Shown: piece by piece, positions 1 to 5,320 of the stretch
Layout of the letters: every line of letters starts with the position of its first letter
Numbering within the stretch: position 1 is the first letter of the stretch
DNA from: Chthoniobacterales bacterium
Lineage (GTDB): Bacteria; Verrucomicrobiota; Verrucomicrobiia; Chthoniobacterales; UBA10450
Reading direction: 5' to 3'
DNA: 5,567 nt
NCBI GenBank assembly: GCA_013812515.1
Contig: JACCTI010000287.1
Span: 1 to 5,567 of the forward strand
The notes under the pieces: model-generated
The model's input: only the letters and a program-made list of their open reading frames with translations
Told to the model about the DNA's origin: nothing
Databases searched by the model: none
Translations under genes and position numbers: made by a program

Positions 1-5
1 GGTCA

Positions 6-2060
6 ATGCCATCGCCAAATTTCTTCGCCGAACTGAAGCGGCGCAACGTCTACAAAATTGCCGCGAGCTATGCCGTCGTTGCGTGGCTCGTGATTCAGGT
101 GGCGACTCAGGTGTTGCCATTCTTCGAATTGCCGAACTGGGCGGTGCGGGTGGTGGTTCTGCTCGTTGTGCTCGGCTTTCCCATTGCGCTGATTGTGGCG
201 TGGGCGGTTGAACTCACCCCGGCAGGAATCAAGCGCGCCGACACGATCGAGCAAGGCCGGAGCTACAGACGCGGCGGTGTCTGGATATACGTCGTCGCGG
301 CCAGTCTTCTTGCCTCGGGAGGTTTGTTTCTCGCCGGACGCTATGTGGGGAGTCGAGGCAGCAATGCAGCGTCGCGCGAGGCGGCGGGAAAATCGATCGC
401 CGTGCTGCCGTTTGAGAATCTCAGCGACGACAAAGGGAACGCCTATTTCGCCGACGGCGTGCAGGACCAGATCCTGACGAATCTCGCCAAGGTCGCCGAC
501 CTCAAAGTCATTAGCCGCACCAGTACGCGCCAGTACAAGACCGGAGCTGAACGCAACCTGCGCCAGATCGGTCAGCAACTCGGCGTAGCTTACATTCTCG
601 AAGGCTCCGTCCAACGCGGGCATGATCGGCTGCGCATCAATGCCCAATTGATCGATGCGCGGACCGACGGGCAGATCTGGGCGGAAACGTATGATCGGAC
701 GGCGGCTGACCTATTCGCCATCCAGAGCGAGCTTGCGCAAGCGATCGCCGTTCAACTCAAGGCAAGACTCTCGCCGAAGCAAAAAGCAGAGATAGAGGAG
801 CGCCCAACTAAGGACCTCGTCGCCTACGAGCTTTACCTTCAGGCGAAGGAAATCGTCGATAGCTACATCAGCGTTGTCGACGTGCGCGCGGCTTTGCTGA
901 AGGCGCTGGCCTGCCTCGACCAGGCTATTAAGCGAGACGAAAACTTCGTCGCCGCCTACTGCTACGCCGCGCGTGCAAACAATCTTCTCTACTTCTTCGA
1001 CCTGGACCCCACACCCGATCGGATTGTCCTGGCCGAGGCCGCGGCCAAGGCAGCGCTGCGTTTGCGACCCGATTCAGCGGAAGCGCATTTTGCGATGGGT
1101 GATTACTACTTTCGATGCTTGCGCGACTATGACCGCGCGCTGGACGAACTGGCGATTGCGCGGCGTGGCCTGCCTAATAGCTCACCGTTCTTTATTCTTT
1201 CCGGCTACATCAACCGGCGGCGCAATCACTGGCCGGAGGCTGAGCGGGATTTCTCTACCGCAATGGCGCTCGATCCGCGCAATCCTAATGCTTACAACCT
1301 GCTCGCTGACACCTATGTGCTGGAGCGGCGCTTTCCCGACGCACTCGAGGTCTCCAACCGCGTTCTTGCTGCCGGCGAGCAGGCACCGATCGTGCGATTT
1401 CGCCGGGCATCGGTAGTGTTCTGGTATTCGGGCGACACACAGCCGCTGCGCGATATCCTGGCAAGCGAGCCCGCCATGGAAGTGGCGGGCGGGCAAACGC
1501 CCGCTCGAGTGTGGCTGGCGCTCATAGACGGTAACTACGCCGAAGCGGAGCGGGTGCTTGCCGCCTCACCACGCGACGACTTCCAGGATATTGACTTCAG
1601 CTTCTACTTCCCGAAAGCGTGGTTCGAGGGGATGATTGCAAGGGTGAAAAGCGATTCCCGCGGGGAAATGGCTGCTTTTTCCACCGCTCGCTCGATTCTA
1701 AGGCAGAGATTGGTCGTTAAACCGGAGCACGCGCGGACGATTGCCGTGCTCGCCCAGGTTGACGCGGGCCTCGGGCGGAAAGAAGTAGCAATCCAGGAAG
1801 CGAAGCATGCCGTCGCATTGATGCCGGTGACCAAGGACTTCTATGACGGAGCATTGGTCCTCGAAGGGCTCGCTCAGGTATACACGTGGAGCCACGAACC
1901 CGACCGCGCCATCGAGGTGCTGGAGCAGCTGGTAGCAATGCCGGGCTACACCAATTACGGACGCCTCAAGCTACATCCTCTGTGGGACCCGCTCCGGGGC
2001 GATGCGCGCTTTGCGAGAATGTTAGCGTCGCTTGCACCCAAGGAACCGATCGCGAAGTAA
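6..2060 (+). CDS. TolB-like / TPR-repeat membrane protein
   Basis: The product is 684 residues and the reading frame is intact. Three hydrophobic segments are visible at about residues 19-37, 47-69 and 92-112. The N-terminus (FFAELKRRNVYK) is the usual opening of a large family of TolB/adenylate-cyclase-like TPR proteins. A TolB/FlgO-like domain follows at about 130-250 (SIAVLPFENLSDD, YFADGVQDQI, GVAYILEGSVQ, LWAETYDR-like IWAETYDR). From about 300 to 660 there are alpha-helical tetratricopeptide-like repeats, for example around EAERDFSTAMALDPRNPNAY. In this family the C-terminal part is normally a protein-interaction scaffold; its partner is not known here. The domain order suggests an inner-membrane anchor with the TolB and TPR parts on one side, but topology was not tested. 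Only five bases precede the ATG, so no ribosome binding site can be judged and a slightly earlier start cannot be excluded. No class III cyclase domain is present. No intrinsic terminator follows. Confidence 0.93.
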   Translation: MPSPNFFAELKRRNVYKIAASYAVVAWLVIQVATQVLPFFELPNWAVRVVVLLVVLGFPIALIVAWAVELTPAGIKRADTIEQGRSYRRGGVWIYVVAASLLASGGLFLAGRYVGSRGSNAASREAAGKSIAVLPFENLSDDKGNAYFADGVQDQILTNLAKVADLKVISRTSTRQYKTGAERNLRQIGQQLGVAYILEGSVQRGHDRLRINAQLIDARTDGQIWAETYDRTAADLFAIQSELAQAIAVQLKARLSPKQKAEIEERPTKDLVAYELYLQAKEIVDSYISVVDVRAALLKALACLDQAIKRDENFVAAYCYAARANNLLYFFDLDPTPDRIVLAEAAAKAALRLRPDSAEAHFAMGDYYFRCLRDYDRALDELAIARRGLPNSSPFFILSGYINRRRNHWPEAERDFSTAMALDPRNPNAYNLLADTYVLERRFPDALEVSNRVLAAGEQAPIVRFRRASVVFWYSGDTQPLRDILASEPAMEVAGGQTPARVWLALIDGNYAEAERVLAASPRDDFQDIDFSFYFPKAWFEGMIARVKSDSRGEMAAFSTARSILRQRLVVKPEHARTIAVLAQVDAGLGRKEVAIQEAKHAVALMPVTKDFYDGALVLEGLAQVYTWSHEPDRAIEVLEQLVAMPGYTNYGRLKLHPLWDPLRGDARFARMLASLAPKEPIAK

Positions 2061-2597
2061 GCGGACTACCATCGCGGTGGGGCGATTTGTCTGGCAGTTC
2101 GGACTTCGCAATCGCGTAGCGGTAGCTGTCGGCTCCATCGCGAGGCTGTGTGAAACCCAACCGGAGCCATTTTGGAGAGTGAAAAAAGGCTTCGAATCAC
2201 TCCCGGCGAATGAAAACGCCCTATAGCTCAATTGTGAGCGTCGTTTTTTCGCTCCTTCGGAGCAGGAGTGACTTATCACACAGCCCCTCGCCTGGGTTAG
2301 ACGTATTGTGAGTGTATTCCGATAGCAGAACCCCCGCATCGTCGGACCGATGGAAATTCTGCCGTCGATCCCGGAGCTCGTTTTTCCCGCCGCCTGAATT
2401 CTTCATCAGTGCTCCTGTCTTGCATCTATCATGATCCGCCTTGCGGCGAGGTAAGCTGGCGTGGCGTCGCGGACAAGTCCGGTGGGTCGAGACGTCATGG
2501 CGTAAGCGCCAAAGCGACCAGGCAGCCGATGGAGGTGATGGATACACAGTTCCGGTAACGCGAGCGCCGAAAACAGTGCGCACGAGGCAGGTCGCTC
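2061..2597. other. Intergenic region between convergent genes
   Basis: This stretch separates the convergent TPR gene and hydrolase gene. I recognise no conserved gene in it. It contains two similar short hairpins, GCTCC-TTC-GGAGC at 2251-2263 and GCTCC-TAAC-GGAGC at 2594-2607; the second overlaps the hydrolase stop codon. A T6 run at 2244-2249 lies on the wrong side of the first hairpin, so neither is a convincing intrinsic terminator on either strand. After the hydrolase stop the same minus-strand frame stays open to a TGA at 2406-2408, and that TGA overlaps an ATG (TGATG). This could be a pair of very small genes or the decayed remains of one. Confidence 0.5.
2221..2406 (-). CDS. Doubtful small ORF with a good ribosome binding site
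   Basis: The ORF encodes 61 residues beginning MKNSGGGKNELRD. Its support is a purine-rich AGGAG six bases before the ATG and a TGATG overlap with the stop of an upstream open frame (2406-2498, 30 residues beginning MTSRPTGLVRD), an arrangement typical of translational coupling. The composition is rich in charged residues and has no recognised domain, signal peptide or membrane segment. Its 3' part runs over the GCTCC hairpin at 2251-2263, which is unusual for a real gene. It may be chance or a relic; I assign no function. Confidence 0.2.
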   Translation of the reverse strand: MKNSGGGKNELRDRRQNFHRSDDAGVLLSEYTHNTSNPGEGLCDKSLLLRRSEKTTLTIEL

Positions 2598-3515
2598 CTA
2601 ACGGAGCAAAAACTCACGAGTCTTCAGCACGACTTCATCGGCTGTTTCTCCCTTGAAGACGTAGTGCTTTGCATCATCCAACTCGATGATCTCCCCATGC
2701 GGCAGTCCTTTCCGGAATTGCTCCACGCTGTCACGCATTAGTGCGTGTCCCCTCGTTTGCCACCATGCCTCCGCCTTCGTGCGAACGCTCTCGTCGGCGT
2801 CCTTCGGCAGCCAGTGCGATGGGTAATGAGTGTTTGCCGTAACCGCGTAGAACGCGAGTGCCGGAGCTTTGACCTCTTTGTAATCGGGACGGTAAGCGAA
2901 TAGGGCTTTGTGGCGGCCTTCGATCGCACGCCGGAAGCATGGCTCGCTAGACTCACGGACCCCACAAACCGGCCAGGAATGGTGCAGCGGATGAGGATGG
3001 AAGCCTTGGGGATGCCCGCTGCATCGGACGTCGTGGTTGAGAACATGCCGCCAGTGACCGAGTGGGCTATCCTGGTCGCCATCATCCAGGTAGACCAGCT
3101 TCTCGGTTCGCTCCGGATAACGAGCGGCAAAGACCGTCATCTCCTCCCCTGCCATGGAGTGCCCAATCAAACTGGCCTTGCCGATTCCCTTCGCGTCTAA
3201 AAACTGCCGAACGTCTTCTACTCTCGTATCTGTCTCGTATCCGCCCGCAGGCTTCTCCGACTCACCGAAGCCGCGTCGGGTTAAACCGGGAAAACGGAAC
3301 CGATCAGTAAACCGCGGAGCGAAGTCATCGAAGACATGCGCATTATCTCTGAATCCTGCGAGAAGCAGAATGGGCTCCCCGCTGCCGCCCCAGTCGATGT
3401 AATGGAGCCTGACACCATTGACGGCGACAAACCCCGAGGGGGGCTCGTAACCGGCCGGGGATAACTCCGACGCGGCGCAACTAACCATCACAGCTAGGAT
3501 CAGCGTCATTCTCAT
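2598..3515 (-). CDS. Alpha/beta hydrolase with an internally inverted lid segment
   Basis: The product is 305 residues. A short hydrophobic N-terminus (residues 4-15, ending VSCAAS) looks like a signal peptide; a lipoprotein site at C13 is possible but weak. The core fold is clear: the strand and oxyanion region ILLLAGF at 50-55, LTRRGFGES at 78-86, the nucleophile elbow GHSMAG with S120, and the C-terminal histidine in DAKHYVF (H284). The acid residue was not assigned. Residues 145-201, where the lid or cap should lie, read as unrelated, His-, Cys- and Pro-rich sequence. The plus strand of exactly this stretch encodes a plausible lid (AAFDRTPEAW ... MPPVTEWAILVAI) that joins in frame to LVYLD on one side and HKALFAYRPDY on the other. 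I infer a 171-bp in-frame inversion, so the present protein probably lacks normal activity or specificity. Substrate unknown. No clear Shine-Dalgarno precedes the ATG; M3 is an alternative start. Confidence 0.88.
   Translation of the reverse strand: MRMTLILAVMVSCAASELSPAGYEPPSGFVAVNGVRLHYIDWGGSGEPILLLAGFRDNAHVFDDFAPRFTDRFRFPGLTRRGFGESEKPAGGYETDTRVEDVRQFLDAKGIGKASLIGHSMAGEEMTVFAARYPERTEKLVYLDDGDQDSPLGHWRHVLNHDVRCSGHPQGFHPHPLHHSWPVCGVRESSEPCFRRAIEGRHKALFAYRPDYKEVKAPALAFYAVTANTHYPSHWLPKDADESVRTKAEAWWQTRGHALMRDSVEQFRKGLPHGEIIELDDAKHYVFKGETADEVVLKTREFLLR
2913..3083. other. 171-bp inverted segment inside the hydrolase gene
   Basis: The segment length is 57 codons, and both ends fall on codon boundaries of the hydrolase frame. 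In the minus frame it gives residues 145-201, ending ...FRRAIEGR, which do not resemble a hydrolase lid. On the plus strand the same bases give 57 residues beginning AAFDRTPEAW and ending EWAILVAI. Flipping the segment restores LVYLD-AAFDR and LVAI-HKALF without gain or loss of a base. The ends share only a one-base ambiguity (2913/3083). A 7-of-8 inverted repeat lies nearby (TGGCGGCC at 2911-2918, GGTCGCCA at 3074-3081), but recombination through it would put the restored lid out of frame. Confidence 0.8.
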
Positions 3516-4146
3516 ACAGATGGTAGTTCGCGAGTCATCAGTGATCCCTCATACGCTGCTCAACCTGACCGCGCGATCGGTCTCCGCTCGTCGAAGGCTG
3601 CCCCATCGCTTGCCTCGTCTTCGAACATAGCGGGATGCCTCCGTGGGTCCAACTGCTCGGGCGGCAGTTTAGAGTCTGAAATCATGAACGGGTTCGCGCG
3701 CCGTCGCTGTTCTGGGACGATTCGTCGAAACACTCAGGTGGGACGTTTCTGAGCATGGCACGGAGTTGGTTAATTGCGCCGGCAATCCACCGATTACCTC
3801 GACCATGAAGGTGTCGTATGTCTTCTTTGAATGCGCGGCGTTCATTCTGATGCGTCCGCTCGGCGCGATTCAGATGAAGTCATTAAAGTAGGCAATCATT
3901 TTTGCTCATCTTTACGACAGTTATTGAGCAAGTGACCTTGGGGCTCATGGTGGCGCCTTGTGACCGCGAAACCAGCCGGAACAGCATCTGACGACAAGCG
4001 GCAAGTTGAGAGTTCTCTCCGGCGGGAGCCGCAATCGAAGAATACGATTTTGGGCGGAACCAAGCGCCGCCCCCCGGGCAGCTCTTGTTGCGCCGTGCGG
4101 CACACGCAATTAACCGTCTTTTTGAAATCGCCGGAAGGGGGATTCT

Positions 4147-4177
4147 ACTTCATCCGATCGAACGTCTTCTGCAGCAG
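4147..4177 (-). repeat. 31-bp dispersed repeat, copy 1
   Basis: This copy matches 5249-5279 at 29 of 31 positions in the same orientation. On the minus strand both read as a C-terminal QKTFDRMK followed by a stop (TAG here, TGA in the other copy). In the other copy it forms the end of a plausible small gene; here the upstream frame (LPHHLLQKTFDRMK) is open for only about 20 codons, so this looks like a displaced gene-end fragment or a mobile intergenic element. Confidence 0.75.
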
Positions 4178-4188
4178 ATGATGTGGAA

Positions 4189-4218
4189 GTGACGAGTGAC
4201 AGGTGAATCAGTGACGAG
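4189..4218 (+). repeat. GTGAC-type low-complexity run
   Basis: Thirty bases contain GTGACGAG twice, plus partial units GTGAC and GGTGA. It lies 11 bases to the right of the 31-bp repeat; the second copy of that repeat has a comparable run of GTTGA units at almost the same offset (5291-5320). Confidence 0.6.
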
Positions 4219-4281
4219 CGAAAGCGGCCACGAACAGTTGGATAGCCATCGGCCGGCTCATCGAGTATTCTACGATCCACG

Positions 4282-4487
4282 ATGTCGACTGAGGAACTGC
4301 TCAAACGCGTAACGGTTGATCCACAGGTGTGTCACGGAAACCGTGCATTCGTGGTCTGCGCTACCCAGTGACGATGCTGCTGGAGTTGATGAGCAGCGGT
4401 ATGAGTCACGATGATATCCTCGCGGATTACGAGGATCTCCTTCGCCGACTCGGCTACCGCGCGACGGTGACCGTGTCGCACGCGTGA
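4282..4487 (+). pseudogene. DUF433 antitoxin-like gene, frameshifted, with a foreign 3' end
   Basis: DUF433 proteins are small (about 75 residues) and are often found as antitoxins next to a PIN-like DUF5615 toxin. From the ATG the frame reads MSTEELLKRVTVDPQVCHG and then stops at 4369-4371. Adding one C in the AACC of 4339-4342 restores the family motif NPCIRGLRYPVTMLLELM and continues through SGMSHDDILADYEDL. A family member should then go on with a motif like ERED..LAYAARL. Instead the frame goes to LLRRLGYRATVTVSHA and a stop, which fits the end of the facing minus-strand gene. A tail reading DRDDALAYAARLSDAERSALA-stop lies on the minus strand at 4509-4574. I infer a one-base deletion plus a short inversion. 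No DUF5615 toxin is present, so this would be an orphan even if repaired. Confidence 0.85.
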
Positions 4488-4576
4488 AGATCAGCCGCTA
4501 GGCTTACATCAAGCCAGCGCGCTGCGCTCGGCGTCACTGAGCCGCGCCGCATACGCGAGCGCATCGTCGCGATCGG
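4439..4576. other. About 138-bp inverted segment that swaps two gene ends
   Basis: The segment holds the 3' ends of two convergent genes and the short spacer between them. In the present order the plus-strand DUF433 gene runs into LRRLGYRATVTVSHA, and the minus-strand gene after WQDCEEF runs into RSRRCARVCGAAQ. Flipping the segment gives CEEF-LRRLGYRATVTVSHA-stop for the minus gene exactly in frame, and puts DRDDALAYAARLSDAERSALA-stop (minus 4509-4574) after DILADYEDL, off by one base. TCC occurs at both junctions (gatcTCCttc, gagtTCCgat), so the ends are ambiguous by up to three bases. Compared with the family, the DUF433 join also looks about three residues short, so small losses at the breakpoint are likely. 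Confidence 0.75.
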
Positions 4577-4797
4577 AACTCTTCACAATCCTGCCAGCGC
4601 AATCCGAACTCCGCGACATCGGCCAAGCCGAGTCGGCCGATAATGTCTGACAGCATTTCAGCGTCGGCTGGTTCGAAGTCCGCGTCCATCATGGCGCGCT
4701 CAGCCCAATCGACGAGTTCCGCCTGGCTGACTTTGCCGTGCAGGTAGTCGGCGATCTTATCGGCAGTGATCTGGGGAGTGATCTTCATTTGTTGCAT
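4534..4797 (-). pseudogene. Small conserved hypothetical protein with exchanged C-terminus
   Basis: The frame is read from the ATG at 4797, which shares its A with the TGA of the preceding gene (TGATG), indicating translational coupling; an ATG at 4788 (MKITPQITADKIADYL) is the alternative. The first 74 residues look like a genuine compact, acidic, helical protein: AELVDWAERAMMDADF, DIIGRLGLADV and FGLRWQDCEEF. I recall similar short hypothetical proteins in several soil phyla with an ending of the L-L-x-x-L-G-Y-x-A-R/T-V type; no function is known to me. Here residues 75-87 (RSRRCARVCGAAQ) do not fit and are the out-of-frame DUF433 tail. The proper ending lies on the plus strand at 4441-4487. 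If repaired it would have 89 residues. It may still be translated in the present form. Confidence 0.75.
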
Positions 4798-5163
4798 CAA
4801 TCGAATATTTGTCTGTGACCTAAATCGACGCAGCACGCCGACCAGATCGCCGCATCACCCAGATGCAGGGCGAGCCCAACTTCGACCCCGAGAGCCTGAG
4901 CACCCGCAGCCGGGAAACTTCTCGTGCACCGGCACTAGGTCACCGTCTCGGTTGTAGATTTCCTGCGCAAAGCGAGTGGTTGTTTCCGCTGCATCGGCTT
5001 CTTTGATGTAGCACGCCCGTCCGCCGGCGCGACCAACGAAGTCGCGGAAGTAACGGCGGCCGCCGTTAGGCAGTTCTTCCAATGTCCAAATTTCCGTTCG
5101 TTTCGGACACGCGAAGCCATCGCGGCTCAAGCGTGCACGAGAACACGACGGCGCGAGAAGCAT
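4797..5163 (-). pseudogene. Small conserved hypothetical protein split by an 82-bp insert
   Basis: The conserved part runs RTEIWTLEELPNGGRRYFRD, then YIKEADAAETTTRFAQEIYN and GDLVPVHEKFP, ending at 4912. This matches, from memory, a family of short hypothetical proteins (about 75-85 residues) with the ending EKYPVD-GH. After HEKFP the present frame runs into unrelated CGCSGSRGRSW sequence and stops at 4855. The expected ending VDLGHRQIFD-stop is found 82 bases further on, at 4797-4829, and its TGA overlaps the ATG of the next gene. Removing 4830-4911 joins HEKFP-VDLGH in frame. The 5' end is also unclear: the ATG at 5163 gives an atypical leader, and an ATG at 5120 (MASRVRNER) is one frame off, which suggests a further small shift near 5090-5110. 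No function can be assigned. Confidence 0.75.
4830..4911 (+). pseudogene. Fragment of a ferritin/bacterioferritin-like gene
   Basis: Read on the plus strand, these 82 bases give QHADQIA (4831-4851) and then, after a frame change, RITQMQGEPNFDPESLSTRS (4851-4910). The string HADQIA-x-RITQ-x-GEPNF-P-x-x-L-x-RS matches my memory of the central helix-loop of a bacterial ferritin-like/bacterioferritin family (HADQIAERI..LGGEPNF.PEGL..RSH). Nothing upstream or downstream continues the ferritin, so only an internal fragment is present. It interrupts the minus-strand gene above. GCAGC occurs at both ends (4830-4834 and 4906-4910). It is probably a copy or displaced piece of a gene elsewhere in the genome. 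Confidence 0.65.
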
Positions 5164-5196
5164 TTAAAAGTTCGTTTCGGCTAGCAGTCAAAACCA

Positions 5197-5213
5197 GCAG
5201 GCTGGCAGCCTGC
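5197..5213. repeat. REP-like palindrome
   Basis: GCAGGCT-GGC-AGCCTGC is a perfect seven-base stem with a three-base loop, followed by GCTACCC. I recall elements of this type (GCAGGCT..AGCCTGCGCTACC) as frequent intergenic repeats in Verrucomicrobiota genomes. It lies just upstream of the minus-strand gene ending at 4797 and downstream of the small gene ending at 5247. Confidence 0.6.
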
Positions 5214-5227
5214 GCTACCCAGGCCAG

Positions 5228-5248
5228 GACAACGCGCGGCGCGTTGTC
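5228..5248. terminator. Perfect 10-bp inverted repeat at a gene end
   Basis: GACAACGCGC, one G, then GCGCGTTGTC form a perfect hairpin of ten pairs. Its right end overlaps the TGA (5247-5249) of the minus-strand gene, the usual place for a transcription terminator. No U-tract follows on the minus strand, so it is not a canonical intrinsic terminator; it may be a 3' stabilising hairpin or a recognition site. Confidence 0.4.
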
Positions 5249-5279
5249 ACTTCATCCGGTCGAACGTCTTCTGCGGCAG
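5249..5279 (-). repeat. 31-bp dispersed repeat, copy 2
   Basis: This copy differs from 4147-4177 by two transitions. Here it is the 3' end of the small minus-strand gene (QKTFDRMK-stop) and abuts the perfect palindrome at 5228-5248. Confidence 0.75.
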
Positions 5280-5290
5280 CTGGGCAAGAC

Positions 5291-5320
5291 GGTTGATGGT
5301 TGAGAGTTGATTGTTGAGGG
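5291..5320 (+). repeat. GTTGA-type low-complexity run
   Basis: Thirty bases are made of imperfect GTTGA units (GGTTGATGGTTGAGAGTTGA and on). It begins 11 bases after the 31-bp repeat and is read on the minus strand as LNNQLSTINR within the small gene. The match in length and offset to the GTGAC run at 4189-4218 suggests that the two elements share one architecture. Confidence 0.55.

Larger units (their letters stand above)
3516..4281. other. Gene-poor region with no recognised gene
   Basis: I recognise no gene here. On the minus strand two short overlapping ORFs precede the hydrolase: 3669-3845 (58 residues, beginning MNAAHSKKTYDTFMVEV) and 3560-3685 (41 residues, beginning MISDSKLPPEQL). 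A third minus frame across 3685-3865 is also open without a start codon and ends in a TGA that overlaps the ATG at 3685 (ATGA). Three competing open frames make any one of them uncertain. None has a strong Shine-Dalgarno. The right part carries a 31-bp repeat and a GTGAC-rich run, described separately. The promoter of the DUF433 gene should lie in the last hundred bases, but no convincing -35/-10 pair was seen. Confidence 0.5.

Noticed and set aside
6..2060. Search for a similar flipped or inserted segment in the TPR gene
   Set aside because: The frame reads as normal TolB and TPR sequence from end to end; no break in protein character was seen.
2244..2263. Intrinsic terminator made of GCTCC-TTC-GGAGC with T6
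   Set aside because: The T-run precedes the hairpin on the plus strand and becomes an A-run after it on the minus strand, so it works in neither direction.
2911..3081. Recombinase-type invertible switch using the TGGCGGCC / GGTCGCCA inverted repeat
   Set aside because: The repeat is only eight bases with one mismatch, and flipping through it gives LDDGGLRSHAGSMAR and a stop instead of the in-frame lid. The family-like joins need ends at 2912/2913 and 3083/3084, where no inverted repeat is seen.
2910..3200. Plus-strand ORF of 96 residues as a separate gene
   Set aside because: Its first 58 codons are explained as the flipped lid of the hydrolase; beyond 3083 it is simply antisense to the hydrolase.
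3560..3845. Two overlapping minus-strand small ORFs upstream of the hydrolase
   Set aside because: Three frames are open in the same stretch and none has a convincing ribosome binding site or recognised family, so no single one can be called a gene.
3896..4105. Minus-strand 69-residue ORF and the opposed plus-strand ORF at 3960-4181
   Set aside because: Each is Arg/Cys/Pro-rich with no recognisable motif or ribosome binding site; typical of open frames in GC-rich non-coding DNA.
4110..4304. Minus-strand 64-residue ORF
   Set aside because: It runs across the 31-bp repeat in a different frame from QKTFDRMK and across the GTGAC run, and has no family-like motif.
4189..5320. CRISPR array or attachment sites from the repeats
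   Set aside because: There are only two copies of the 31-bp repeat over 1.1 kb without regular spacing, and no cas genes or integrase.
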